From assembly GCA_050084515.1 (NCBI GenBank), contig CM114274.1, positions 30,876,001 to 30,940,000 on the forward strand: DNA of 64,000 nucleotides, given 5' to 3'. Position 1 is the stretch's first letter, and each line of letters opens with the position of its first letter. This document shows positions 1 through 11,809 of this stretch, one piece after another. The stretch comes from Blasia pusilla (taxonomy: Eukaryota; Marchantiophyta; Marchantiopsida; Blasiales). Below the pieces are notes generated by a model. It did not search any database, was not told the origin of the DNA, and was given only the letters and a program-made list of their open reading frames with translations. The translations under genes were made by a program, and so were the position numbers.

Positions 1-473
1 TGAAGGAATGTTTGGTTCCTGCAAATAATAAAACATGATCAATAATGGACCTTGATTGAAACCATTAAATACCATATAAGTTTTACTTTGCAAAAGTGTT
101 TAGGATTTCATTTTGGGATTATCCTTATCAATAGACACACGACTCAGATAGAACACTACTTATAATTATATCACGGTCGAACTCTAAACCACATGCATTT
201 TTTTTCAATTAAAGTATTGAGTCATGTAACTTGCAACCTTATATACATTGAAACTACACATTCAATCTAATAACAAAATATATTAAAAAATATACTTGCT
301 TCATAAATAGATACAATGGAAGTTCCCATCTAAGTTAACAATCTAACGTCTCCTCCACATCAGTCCTAGGAAGGTACAAAAACAAGAAGCACCATTCATA
401 ATAGTTGCTTGTTTAATGATCTCATTTAGAACACTATAAATATATATATATTTCCTTTGTCTCTACAACCCTA
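1..473. other. AT-rich intergenic DNA
   Basis: No coding signal, RNA gene or repeat structure that I can recognise. A short (TA)n run lies near 438-450. Confidence 0.6.
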
Positions 474-735
474 AAGTCCGTGTCCAAGGACATGTCCATG
501 TCCACGGACTTATGTGTGTCCTATGGACGGACATGTCCGTGCGGGCCCGGCTACCCGAGGCCCGCACCCAAACCGCACGGAGCCCGTACCCGTTGCGTGG
601 CCCGCAGCCCAGGCGGGGTGCAGGCTCGCCGACACGATCCTACACCCCGCCTAGGCTGCGGGCCATGCAATGAGTGCGAGCTCGGGTGCCGGCCGGGCAT
701 GCATGTTGCCATGTCCAGACTTGTCTCTTTCCATT
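474..735. repeat. GC-rich palindromic repeat related to the hAT MITEs
   Basis: The left part (about 474-560) aligns by eye with the left ends of the MITEs at 9747 and 11484 (reversed): AAAGTCCGTGTCC, then GGACATGTCC-type palindromes and CGGACATGTCCG. The interior is far more GC-rich than the flanks and holds a 22-bp inverted repeat (599-620 against 643-664, one mismatch, 22-nt loop). I could not find clean terminal repeats or a target duplication, so this is a diverged or truncated member. Apparent ORFs across it are composition artefacts. Confidence 0.55.
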
Positions 736-2689
736 ACGAGGAGTGGCAACCTTGGAGAGGTTGATCCTCTCATCCTTTGTATGGAGCGACTTGGAAGGAA
801 ATACAAGAGTATGAGTACTCAAAATAGGAAGGGCACAAACATGATGAATGGTTGCAGAATGCTCCCAATGCCATGCAACCATCGCCCTCTTCAATTCACT
901 TAACCAAGATCAAGGTACTATATCTCCATTTTGATGTCTCCTGTCCTTAAACACCTTTGCAATATATGAGAAATTGAGAATGAATCTCCCATTTTCTCTT
1001 TAAGCTTCAGCCACAAGAACTTGCATTTAAATAGAACACCTCCAACCCCCTCAATAATGAAATGTGCCCTCATATTCACTCCTTGTAATTTGTCTATGCA
1101 TTCCAAGAAATGGATAGTATTCTCGTTTATTGGCTCTGAGTTATATTTCGCCAATTAACTTGGTTGAACTAGAGCTTTCATCTTTTAAGTTACAAACCAA
1201 TATTCCAACTCTCTAGCATGATCAACCAACAATTTCCATATTAATCAGGTCAGGGAATCTTCAAATCGATTCACCAATCTATCCTTAGAGTTGGATACAA
1301 TCCATCTCTAATACCAATCACAAGAAGTGTCTAAGCTAGCATATCAAAAAATGTGGAAAAGAAATATGCACACCACAAGCAAATTGCAAAGTCGTACGCA
1401 AGCATACAAACATCCACCAATACTAAAAAATATCTCTTTCTATCGCATTCACCCTAAAGTACGTAGAGAGTCATTGAAAAATGTGAACTCTCATGAGGGT
1501 CACTTCTAGGACAGCAATGGAGGCAAAGAAAAATGAGAAAAAAAGTATGGGGTTGGGCATCTAGACTTTGTCTCCTCGAGGTTGGCACCTCCGTGCTAGA
1601 TGGTGATTCAAGGCTTTAGAATCCGCGAGATTGAGTTGGCGCCCTTGTGTTTGAGCGTCGATTCCCCCCAAATTGGATTTTTTTTAAAATCCTGACATTT
1701 CGCAATATGCCAAACCTTCAAGGGCATCCACTAGTTTACTTTTTAAATGAAATGAAAAAAAAGGAAACTTATAAAGGTTTATAAGCACAAGTAAATGAAA
1801 TTGAGATTAATAAGCTAGTAAACCACAAATTGTGAGGAATCGAAATAAGATTAGATGTTTGATTCTCCACTCAAGTACACTCCCACAAATTTTGTTTAGC
1901 GTCTTAGAGTGTGCTTGAAGATTGCAACAACATCAATTACCTGGTTGGGGATAAAATGCATGGATGTCCACGGGCAATAGATGGAAAAGACCAAGTGATG
2001 TTTTTCATTTATCCAAATCTAAGTTCCAACCCATTCTCTTCCTCTACCTTGAGAAATGCACATCTCAATCAAAAAATGTGCTCATGCAACTCCTTCCTTA
2101 AAATAGAAGTTGGTTGCAATCACAAGTAATTACAATGAAAATTTGCATAAATTTCATTTTGATATCAATAAAAAATAGAATATCTCTTTAATATGTTTAT
2201 GATATTATTTTGATTGTAAAAAAATATTAAACATAAACTTGGTATTGAAAGTTGATTCAAAGAAAAAATCACTAGAATTCTTTGTATATCAAATCAATAT
2301 CAAAATATGAAAAATTATCATTGTTACATTTCATTTTGAAATTATCTAGAGATGCCATTACCCTTCTTTCCAAAACCATATGAAATCTAATGAAGGGGTT
2401 TATTTAGTTTTTGAATTTGGGTGAACATTATAAGTGACTTTTCTTGGAATAGAGGATAGAAAAAATTGGATTAGGGAAAAAGTTATACTCAAGGTTAAAT
2501 TTTAGAATGACTCTTTGTAAATAACAAGTCAATGTAATAGAGGGGTATTGAATGGTGTTATGGCACATGTCATCATTTGATAGTTTGAAATTTTAAAATA
2601 GCGAGAAAGAAGCTAGGATTGAAGGAAGGGACATTAAAAGTGCAACTATATCCATGACATAGATCCATTAGGGCTATCGATCTCCTTAA
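736..2689. other. Intergenic DNA without a recognisable gene
   Basis: AT-rich sequence with only short chance ORFs. Nothing resembling a conserved domain, RNA gene or transposon end was seen on either strand. Confidence 0.5.
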
Positions 2690-3046
2690 CGGGAAGGGGG
2701 TTATGGAGAGGGATAGTAGGCAATTCTTGTCACTCCCACCTCTCTTTTGTTCCTTTGTTGAGGCTTGGGCAATAAGAACAATGAAGGGTGAAGCCTTGCA
2801 TGATCTCTCCCCTTTTTGGATGTGCTTGTCATTGAGTTTAGTGTGTGGCCATTTTATGCTTTGAGAATTCAGTGAGGAAAGGGGGAGCCTGTGGGTGGTG
2901 GAGAGGGGTATTAGGCGTGTTTTGCCACTCTCGCCACTCATTTTTTTGTTCATTGAGGCTTGGGTAAGTACAACAAGGAAGGGCAAAGCCCTACACAATC
3001 TCTTCCTCTCTCTTTTGTGGTTGTAAGTGAGTTTAGCGTGCAACAA
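2690..3046. repeat. Diverged tandem duplication, period about 195 bp
   Basis: Two adjacent units align: TGGAGAG at 2704 and 2899, GAGGCTTGGG at about 2760 and 2955, and similar T/C-rich stretches between. The 157-residue minus-strand ORF across both units shows no recognisable domain, so I treat it as a by-product of the duplication, not a gene. Confidence 0.5.
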
Positions 3047-3175
3047 TCTTGCGGTTTCTTATCTATTCTCGCATTTTAAGGATGTTGAAGGTAAACTGGG
3101 AGAAAGTTTCCAGCCCTTAGATGAAAATATGTTATTATCTTGATTAAAACTACAGCCACATCCAGAACATAGATC

Positions 3176-3652
3176 CAAGGTTGCACCTAGTCCGCGTCAA
3201 GGGACTTGTGTCTATCCCTAGGATAGAGATGTCTATATGGGCCGTGGTTCATGCAGCTTGCCCCGCCCGTAGTGTAGACCCGCACTCGGCCAGCCTACAC
3301 CCAATCCAACACATCCTCACACATTTTTGCCATATTTTTTGTAGCCCGCATCAAGCCCACCTGGTCCGCACCCGCCCATCTCAGGCCTGTGTAGCGCCTG
3401 CACTAGGCGCGCTTGGAGCCCATGCAAGGCGTCGTTTACGGACCTATCATGGGCCAGAGTAGGCCAAGCGCGGGGTTGTTGAGGGACACACAACGGCTAA
3501 TAGCCTGTTTACTCATTTGATCCTTGTATGCCTCTCTTAATCTAAGCCCTCACCCATTCCCGTATCTTGTAGAGACGACAAGGGTACCAAAAACTCTAGA
3601 CAAGGGGATTCGTTGGGCATGGGACAGATACGTCCATTTTTTTGTAACCATG
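3176..3652. mobile_element. hAT-type MITE (477 bp) with 8-bp target duplication
   Basis: The element begins CAAGGTTGCA and ends TGTAACCATG, an imperfect terminal inverted repeat of the hAT CA.GG type. It is flanked by CATAGATC (3168-3175) and CAAAGATC (3653-3660), a 7/8-matching 8-bp target duplication, which is the hAT length. The interior is GC-rich and shares the block around GTAGCCCGCAT with the outer MITE at 9648-10417 in opposite orientation. There is no transposase, so it is non-autonomous. Confidence 0.75.
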
Positions 3653-3660
3653 CAAAGATC

Positions 3661-4179
3661 CCTTAGGGTTGTTGATTTCCTTTGGGGGAAGGGGGCTAGA
3701 CTCCATGCATTGGGATGCCAAAAATCTAGCACCCAAAACCAAAAGTCGACGCCCAAAAATTTCGGGAAAAATTCTTGAAAGTTTTTGAGATTTCAATTTC
3801 CAAAAGTTTGTGAGAAGAAATTGGTCAAACGTTGTCTGAGAGTTTGACCCTAAAGCAATGAAGCATCATGATTTACTTTGTTGAGTGTGGTTAATAGAGT
3901 TCACATGCTACACTTCTCACATGTTTTTATACCTCAGAAGCCTCTGCGGGCTCAAGACTTTAGAACGAGTGCATGCTTAGATTAAGGAAGGCGGGCATGG
4001 ATTGAATGGATATGTAGGCTATGAGCGCGCATGTGGCCCTCACTAAGCCCACCTAGCCCACACTAGCCCAGATGGAGCCCACAACCAGCTCCGCACGCTC
4101 GACATGTGATATATAAAATATACGTGTAGCTTGCTACAATTATGATATTGGTATACATGCCGATCAACAAAAATAGTTT
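3661..4179. other. Intergenic DNA with a GC-rich MITE-like scrap
   Basis: Around 4000-4110 there is a GCCCACCTAGCCC-rich stretch like the interior of the hAT MITEs, but without ends. The rest shows nothing recognisable. Confidence 0.4.
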
Positions 4180-4530
4180 TTTTGCCAAGTCCATGGTGTG
4201 TGATTAAGTTTGAGCATCATTCAATGCTCAAAATTCAAAGTTGCAACCACTATCAAAGATTTAGACTATTGATGAAGTTTGGATTTTGCATGGCCTTTAA
4301 TCACTATTAAGGAAGTGCCACAATGGACCTGTGTTGGTGATGGTTAAGCACTTTTTGAAGTGGATGGAAGTTGTTGCATTACCCAACAAGGTGAGTGAGG
4401 GAGTGGCTTTTGTATTCCTTGACAAATTATCAAGTAAGTATAGCATACTAGAAAAAGTGTTGATCAACCAAGACATCAAGTTAAGTTTGGGGTTTTAGGC
4501 CTCGTGTGATCAGTCGCTAATCAACCACTA
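4180..4530 (+). pseudogene. Ty3-type integrase relic
   Basis: Read across frames, this stretch parallels the integrase zinc-finger/core start in the better copy at 48.65-49.0 kb. It has the same MVCD-V-ASFNA run, then VLVMVKHF-KWMEVVALP, FLDKL and CDQSLI. Stops and indels break every frame and no LTR or other pol domain adjoins it. Known biology: integrase of Ty3-type elements inserts element cDNA. This copy cannot be functional. Confidence 0.7.
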
Positions 4531-6868
4531 CACTACGTTGTGAGATAATTGTGAGGTGATAGGAATCTCACCTACATGAGTAACTCGATATTGTATATCA
4601 TCTCTTATCACAACAATTGTTGGAGTCTTCAATGCCTCTATTTTAGTGAATCATTATTCATGAGTAGTTATATGATTTGATGTTTCTAAATCAATGTTTC
4701 ATTTTGCAACATCAGTAACTAAGTTCTCTAACTCCATGATGTGGTTTATGATCAACACTTTCTCGTCACTCTAACATTACTTCAAAAAAATTTGTTACGG
4801 AAGAACTCGAGCTTCGACAATCTATTTCTTGAAGAACTCCTTGGAATAATGACCTTTGATCATGGAATAGTTGCAAGATCCAAGTGGCCGATAACCTTTA
4901 TTGTGGGCATTTCATTATCTCTAAGGTCCCCTTTCTTTTCCAAACTTTATTTTTTGACAATATTTTGTGATGATTGTTATAGCCCTAATTCAAATGATTT
5001 CAACCTTGGAGCCAAATCTTCTATCATGGTACTAATTTCCAAAACCAAAATTTCTACCTTTGTCTCCTCCTTCATAATATGTAAGTTCCCATATCTATAC
5101 TATAATGTGAGGAGGGGGGTACTTCTTTTGGTAACTTCCCCCTCCCAAAGAAGTGAAGCCCCTCTTAAAGAAGTAATGTGAAAAGTCTCTTTTGAGAAAA
5201 AGTTAAAAACTTTATGGGGACTAATTTTTGAAGCAGAGGTTGTATTTTTCTGAGAAAACGTTAACACTCTCCATCGGCCTTGTGTTTGACCGAGGTGGTG
5301 TTTCCTTCCACGGCCGAACTATTTTCTTCCAAGGGCTTATTTTTGAACCAGATGTGATTTTATTTCAACTTGATGGGATTTTATTCCACGGTCTTATAAT
5401 AGAGGAATTCTTTCACTAGCCGTAAGACACATGTAAGCTAGGTAGCTTTAGAATTGAAAAAATATTAGCCTCTCTCTAAGTTGGAGCACACTCGAAGCTG
5501 AAGAACGTGGTGCACACAACTTGGAGCAAAACTGAAGGAACCAAAGAAGGTGGATGTATCGTTAGATTTATGAGGTGAGCAAATTCTTTGGGCGTCGAGC
5601 AAGAAATGATGAGCACCGAGTGCTTGCCCTTGTGAGCATCGAGTTCTCAAGCGAGGAACTCCTAACAACACTTCTTGGTGGAAGTCCTCCTTGTCCTCAA
5701 AGAGAGGGTAGTAGTCATGTGATTACTTTCTCATTCATGCATTGTAGCTCTAGTTCGTCTTTCTAGATCTGACAAGAACGATGTGGTAGTTGTCAGGCCC
5801 ACAACCATTTGTGTCGTCGAATCCTAGCTCACGTTCAAATGACGTCATGAGAAACAGAAACCTGATTGAGTTGGAACGAGCCTGCGCATTGATTGTGGAT
5901 TTAGTTCTGAATTGAATTCACCCACTGGATTCATTTGGCCAGTTTCTTGAGGTAGCCAATTTTGTCCCTAAACATTGCCTTTATCATGTAATGAATCTTT
6001 GCTGGGTTTGGCTAGGTACCAAAAGCAAACATCATTGAGCTTCCGTCTCTGCCTTTCAGTCCAGCCCACGTGCTTCTCCAAACTACAAGTGCTTATTTTG
6101 TTTCTAAAAGATCGATTCTGCACTTGGAAGGGATAGATAGTCCGTTTGCCAATTTTTTCACTGAGAAAATTTGGGGACTATGCGTATGGGGACTTTGAGA
6201 AACAAACATAGAAGCAGATTCCAAGCTATTTGATAAGACTCGTCTTGTCAATGTCAATTTTCCTGACAACCATGATCCAAAGCTGTGTTTTTAGAGGAAT
6301 ATAGCTCAAAAATCTGAGCTTTACGACGATGGTGATCATAGCTTGGTGTTTTCCAATCCTAGAAGACACCTACGGCAGTTATAACAACCCTCTAAGGACT
6401 CCGTAGACCCATTTCCTTAGACCTACTAATAGAAATTTTCCAGCTCCCACTGAAGATTGATTTGAGTGCGTTGAAGTCAGTGGCTGGGGGCCACGTCCAG
6501 CCAATGCAAGAGGTTCAACATGTTTATACATAGCCAATCGTCAATCTCAAATTTCTCAGTTATTAAAAGTCAAGGCGGACAGATTGTCTTACGGAAAAAT
6601 GGAGCTTTCAATCTCGAAGTTTCTTGTGAGCTGAGCTATATTCCTTGATTGGAATCAGTGCATGGCCTGCAAATTACCAACACCATTGAGGTTTTGTTCA
6701 GAACTCAAGATAGGCTTCAGCGCTTTACGGTTTAATTTTAACTTGCGTTACTGCACTGTTGTTCGATTCCTCTAAATTGGAATAATGTACAGATCACCGA
6801 AATTCGTGAGTTTCAGTTCAGAATTTAGAATGATTTTGAGCACTAGGGTTTGAGAATCATACAAATCA
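4531..6868. other. Intergenic DNA; one weak Helitron-like end
   Basis: No convincing gene. At 5094 the sequence A|TCTATACTATAATG resembles other Helitron 5' ends in this window, and a CTAG lies at 5416-5419, but there is no terminal hairpin and the next base is not T, so I do not call an element. The ORF at 4741-5181 has no recognisable domain. The 5780-6760 stretch is less AT-rich and could be host-derived, but I see no coding pattern. Confidence 0.4.
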
Positions 6869-7327
6869 TTGCGCCGATGTTCTATTCCTCTCCATTTGAA
6901 TGCTCTGCAAACCACTAAAAACCTGAGCTTCTCTTCAAAACTCAACCGATGTTCTATTCCTATGTATTTGAATGCTCTGCAAACCACTAAGCCCGTGAGC
7001 TTCTCTTCAAAACTCAGCAAGAGCTTCTGCGCTGGGGTTTCAAAGATACCTCATGGGGTGCCGAGAGAGATTCACTCTCTCCCTCGCTCGCCTTGCACTC
7101 CACCTGGCCCTCAACCCGTCACTTCCCATGGCTGGGCTCCGTTGGAGGCCGGGAGGATAGTTTTTCTGCAAAACCTTAATGTGCCCGTGGCTCCATCCGG
7201 ATTCGGACAGCCAACCTACCTGCTCTACAGTTGCGGCCCTTACCAGTTTCCCAAACTCTCCACCACATTCAGATTTGTATGTGTAAACTTTTTGACTTAT
7301 ACAATTTATGTTCGTCGAGAGAGTTGA
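6869..7327 (+). other. Unrecognised ORF (152 codons) over a 72-bp tandem duplication
   Basis: The ORF starts inside a two-unit 72-bp direct repeat (6874-6945 and 6946-7017), so its first 50 residues are two near-identical copies (NALQTTK, FSSKL in each). A more diverged third unit may lie at about 6760-6840. The C-terminal 80 residues show no domain, signal peptide or clear membrane segment. It could be a host gene fragment or chance ORF; I favour chance. Confidence 0.25.
6874..7017. repeat. 72-bp tandem repeat, two copies
   Basis: The units at 6874-6945 and 6946-7017 share CCGATGTTCTATTCC, GAATGCTCTGCAAACCACTAA and GAGCTTCTCTTCAAAACTCA, differing at a handful of positions. Confidence 0.85.
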
Positions 7328-7611
7328 CATGGCGTAAGTTAGGACTAGGAATGTTGTACATAGCGGGGGTGCTAAATTAAAATTATAATACTATTATATA
7401 TGTGAAAATTTCTATTTCTATGATTTTTTAGATTGCGATTGAAAAAAAATATTGGTATGGATAATATGTTAAATTTTTTATATGCTACATTTTGATGCCG
7501 ACATTCTTACTAGCAATATTTATGTTTCTACAAAGTACTTGAGGAAAAAGCACGACCTAGTCCAATCTTTTCATTCTAGTCCAATTTTTTCATTGATTAG
7601 AAATCGAATAA

Positions 7612-8387
7612 TCTATATACTAATTGGAGGGCTCAGATTTTTGAGCTGCTCCTCCAATTGACACGTGTCATTAGATGTCTCTCAAAAATACCTTTGTTCA
7701 CGCTACTTGGGGTCATATTACGTTAGTTGAGATCACGTTGAAACACGACGTCATTAAACAGGGATAAGGTCCCTTGAAATGGAGGGAATGTAACCTTAAC
7801 ACAAATGGAATTATAAAAAACTAGAAAGGTGCCCATGTGATAAGGTCCCTTGAAAGAAGCCTCCTCAAATTAGAGTTCACATTTTGTACTTCTTTCCTAA
7901 TAAAACAGAAACCAATCAGATTAGATGACGCGTTCAAATGGGATAAAGTTCAAATGGGATAAATAATAAAGTTCAAATGGGATAAAGTTCAAATGGGATA
8001 AATAATAAAGTTCAAATGGGATAAAGTTCAAATGGGATAAATAATAAAAGACCTAACAAATAATATGGTTGCATTTCCAAATTAAATAATAATTTAGTGA
8101 AAATTCGTATTCGGTAGGTATCGCAGTCGATATGGAGCTCCGTACAAGCTCACCGAAAACCGCGCACTCTGCCACAAGTGTCTCTTTGTCGGAGCAAACT
8201 ACTCCCTCCAAACCTGCCCCGCTTCAAATCTACGCCTCATTGGCTCACGCAAATCTACGATAAGATTCGCACCACCAGCGAAAGGGAGCTCACCGAGTAC
8301 GGGAGATTCGATCCGTCCCATATATACAGAGGTCACCTGTTTTGGCCGGTAATTTCAAAGAAAATTACCGGCAGGTCTCGGCACTAG
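7612..8387 (+). mobile_element. Putative non-autonomous Helitron with possible captured DNA
   Basis: The 5' end A|TCTATATACTAATTGG matches other Helitron starts in this window and is followed by a short subterminal inverted repeat (AATTGGAGG...CCTCCAATT). At the right, a perfect 11-bp stem with a 6-nt loop (8345-8355/8362-8372) is followed 11 nt later by CTAG (8384-8387), the classic Helitron 3' arrangement. The base after CTAG is G, not T, which weakens the call. Inside are a 39-bp tandem repeat and a GC-richer block (about 8110-8340) that could be captured host sequence. Confidence 0.45.
7932..8048. repeat. 39-bp tandem repeat, three exact copies
   Basis: The unit is GTTCAAATGGGATAAA followed by GTTCAAATGGGATAAATAATAAA, itself a partial internal duplication. 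Three copies lie head to tail, indicating recent expansion. Confidence 0.95.
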
Positions 8388-8657
8388 GTGTATTGACTCC
8401 ATATAACTAGAACCTTCGAGCATCATGTGGAATCTGACAAGAGCAACTGGTTGGTGCCCGCGCTCGGCACGGGTGAAGAACATCATCAGAACATGGAGTA
8501 GGAACTGAAAAACACTTAAGCTATTGGAGTTAAGTCCAAGTAAAATATATATTACACGTGTCATAAGGAGAAGAAACTAAATTGCATACGTGTGACGACC
8601 GAGGAATTTTGAAATCTTATATATATTTTTAATAATAGAAATGACACATTCCGATAG

Positions 8658-8833
8658 TCTATACTATAATTTGCGGAGTGGTCTATGCTATGATTTTGAC
8701 ATGGCCACACATTCGAAGAACGACACGTGTTACACGAGGCAAGGCGCATATTCACAAGAGGGTGTCTACGCACGGGAGGGGGCATATATGCACAAGATCA
8801 TGCATGGTACGGTCCGTCGAAGGCAATAACTAG
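8658..8833 (+). mobile_element. Small non-autonomous Helitron (about 176 bp)
   Basis: It starts TCTATACTATAATTTGCGG and ends ...GGCAATAACTAG followed by T, with a short ACGG-T-CCGT hairpin about 14 nt before the end. The base before TC is G, not A, so the 5' boundary is uncertain. It has no coding content. Confidence 0.45.
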
Positions 8834-9647
8834 TATAATATTGCACAAGTAAATATTGAGGTATGAAGAATTGGAGATAATAAGTCTAAATGTTACTATT
8901 TTCATTATTTTGCTTTCGAATCATTCAAAATCACTCGATTTTCATTATTACTAGTAAGTCACTTGCTCGGGTGTGTACATGAAAAGAGTTTTTTTTTAAA
9001 TTTTAATATTATTTTAAATTTTACAGGAGTTATAACATTCCTCTCTTCTAAATACCTCCATTTTTCAATTAAAATTTAAATAACATCTCACTCCCCCAAA
9101 TAATTCTATCCTTCCATCAAAGTCTAAACAATAACTATTCCTCCTTTTCCATTCCTCCCACACAAATTAATTAATCATTAGTTGATCTTAATCAATGAAA
9201 TATTTTCCCTCTTCTACCAAAGTTCATTTTATTTTCCCAAAATATCAAGTGTGAATTTAAGGGAAAAATTGCAAACTTGCCACTTTTTTGTCTCATTATC
9301 TCACTATTTTATCATGTTGTGCATGGAGGGTGGCCATTTATAAAATATATTAGAAGACTTTTTCTTGATTTGTCCAAATCAAATTGGGTTTATGCCCCTT
9401 ATATTATAGTGGGTGTGCAAAAAGAAGGAAAGGAGATGGGAAATATGTGTAAATAGCTATTTGGAACTATGTTATTTATCCGATGTTTATTATGGGATTA
9501 GTGGAAAAATGGAATATTTATTGGGAATGAAATCCAAAACTACCGTTGCTCTCCACGTGCATGAAACTAATTCAAATTGTAAAGAACGATTTCTCTTTTC
9601 CTAAACAATGTGTTTCTCATGTTTCATTGTCATATGTCAAGCACATA
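8834..9647. other. AT-rich intergenic DNA
   Basis: Nothing recognisable on either strand; short ORFs only. Confidence 0.5.
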
Positions 9648-10417
9648 AAAGGTTGCATGGAAATGGACATGCCCAATGGATCCCTCGCTTGCACCCGAGC
9701 TCGTCGAGCATGTAACATAGACCCAAACTCAGCCAACTCGCATGAACAAGGTTGCATGTGGAAAAAGTCTGTGTCCGCGGACATGTCCATGTCTGTAAAC
9801 TTATGTGCTACCCATGGAAGGACTAGTCCATATGAGCCCCACCTTCCCCTTTTGTCTCATTTCCCCCACTTACCTACGTTTTCCATGCTTTCCCGTTTCT
9901 TCCTCCATCCCCCCCACTTCCTCCCCCCTTATTGCCCACTCGCCTTTGCCCTACCTTCTATCATGAACTAAAAGTTTAGGCGCCACCTCTTACAGTCCAT
10001 GTCCGTGGATATGTCCAAACTTTTCCGTCTTTTTTTATCCTAGGGATGGACTTGTCTGTTTTTGTGCAACCATGCGCATGAAGCCCGCACGCGGCCTATA
10101 GTAGGCCTACGCAAGGCTCGCATGGCTGGCTCAAGCTCGCGTTGGGTGGGTTTGAGGATTGTGCGTTGAAACTTTGTGGGCTTAGCCGTCGGCGCTGTGT
10201 GGGCCTAAGCCCACCACGCTGGTTTCATGCGGGCTACAATATGCCAAAATGGGTGCGAGCACGCCGAGCTTGGGTCTACGTTACACGCTCGGCGGACACA
10301 AGGATGGGCTTGGATGCGGGCGGCGACTATCCAAGTCTGTATGTACATATCCATCCTGGAGATGGACTTCAGTCCATGGACATGTCCACAGAGACGCTTT
10401 GTACATGTGCAACCTTG
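9648..10417. mobile_element. Outer hAT-type MITE, interrupted by a second MITE
   Basis: The ends AAAGGTTGCA and TGCAACCTTG form an imperfect terminal inverted repeat. The flanks AGCACATA (9640-9647) and AGCACATC (10418-10425) are a 7/8-matching 8-bp target duplication. The element is split by the MITE at 9747-10074. Its GC-rich interior (10085-10400) holds CATGGACATGTCC-type palindromes and matches the 3176-3652 MITE in reverse orientation. It has no transposase. Confidence 0.8.
9747..10074. mobile_element. Inner hAT-type MITE (328 bp), nested
   Basis: It begins CAAGGTTGCATG and ends TGCAACCATG. It is flanked by a perfect 8-bp duplication CGCATGAA (9739-9746 and 10075-10082), which proves it inserted into the older outer MITE. 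Next to each end are GGACATGTCC/GGATATGTCC-like palindromes; the middle is T/C-rich. It is the same subfamily as 11484-11790, in inverted orientation. Confidence 0.88.
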
Positions 10418-10425
10418 AGCACATC

Positions 10426-11483
10426 GATGCTTGGAATAAAAAAATCCACTCTCCAAAAGTAGCATATAAAATTTAAAGTCACTATGAAATCATCTATAGT
10501 TCCTTCAATTAAAATTTAATTGAAGAGTTCATATATGATTTCATAATGATCATATCTCCTTTCTTTAATTAAATCATCTATAAATAAAGAATCAAAGATT
10601 AGAGAAAAAGATTTCCTGAAAGGTGATAAGAGATCATAGTCATTTAAAATACTTTTTGTCAGTTTTTTCTTAAGCTATTTCAATTATATTTCTTAAGAAT
10701 ACTTCTCCCAAAAAAACGCTTTTCATTAGAATTCAATATTTGTAATTTTAGACCCTCTTCCATGAATTTTATTATTTTATTTTGGATTCTATCCGTGTAT
10801 AAGTATTAAAAAAGTTAGGAGGATTGAACATCTTTCATATTATGTTATTTTCAACCTTGAGGACTAAAACTGAGCTTTTTTTATAAATCTCATTTAGTTT
10901 AAAAACTATTTATGTACTTCTTTCTTGTTCAAATATTTATTTGGTAAAAATAGCCGCATGTGCTCCAAACAAACAACTTATTTGGGGAGTTGGGTGTTGG
11001 TGGCACTGATTATGGCTTCAAGGTTTCTCCAAGGACATACACCTATCTTGATAGATCATGTCGCCGATATAGAGGAGGGGGACCTATTATGTCAACAACA
11101 ACGAGATGTGCCCCAGCTCTTCTTGCTCTTGCTACACAAGCAATTCTACTCCCTTTCAATCAATTGATTACAGAAGGGCTTGATCGACTATAAAAGCATA
11201 TCTCCAAGAATTTGTACCAAATCAACTTTTAAGCATTCTCTTTGACGCTCATCGCGTTCATATGCAGGTTTTGGAGCGCAGATTCGGGGGGATAAGGGGG
11301 ATGATGGCTTATTGCAAATCCTCTTATTCTTCCATTTCATCTTCCTCAAAGTATATTCTTGACATCTTTGCGGTTATACCTTGGACTTCTCCATCCTATT
11401 CTGTTAGGTGTGTCAAATTGTGTGTAGAGATCCCATTGATGCAAAGGGTATCCATATTCTCCCATGTGCACATGGTGGAGAAT
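10426..11483. other. AT-rich intergenic DNA
   Basis: Overlapping 70-80 codon ORFs at 10925-11193 show no domain or codon pattern I recognise. Nothing else is seen. Confidence 0.45.
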
Positions 11484-11790
11484 CATGATTGCACAAAAGC
11501 AGACAAGTCCTTCCTTGGGACGGACAAGTTTGGACATGTCCACGGACATGGGTTCCAAGAGTTGGGACCCATATTTTTAGTCCATGATGGAAGGCAAGGC
11601 AAGGCAAGGATGAGAGGAGCAATGAGGAAGGTGGGAGTGGAGTTGGAGGGAGGAAGAAATGGGGGAGTATGGAACTTGAAGGCAAGTAAGGGGAATGAAA
11701 AAGAAGGGAAAGGTGGGGCCCATACGGACAAGTCCTTCCGTAAGATGGACACAAGTCCACGGACATGAACTTTATCCACATGCAACCTTG
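11484..11790. mobile_element. hAT-type MITE (307 bp) with 8-bp target duplication
   Basis: It starts CATGATTGCA and ends TGCAACCTTG. The flanks TGGAGAAT (11476-11483) and TGGAGAAC (11791-11798) match at 7/8. Near both ends are CGGACAAGTCC and GGACATGTCCACGGAC motifs, which pair with each other on the opposite strand. It is the reverse-orientation sibling of 9747-10074. The long ORFs on both strands here are repeat-derived. Confidence 0.82.
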
Positions 11791-11809
11791 TGGAGAACGA
11801 AGGGCCACA

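Noticed and set aside
2573-3046. 157-codon minus-strand ORF
   Set aside because: It covers the 195-bp tandem duplication and has no recognisable motif or codon bias.
5094-5419. Helitron from A|TCTATACTATAATG to CTAG
   Set aside because: No terminal hairpin, and CTAG is followed by C; only one end is convincing.
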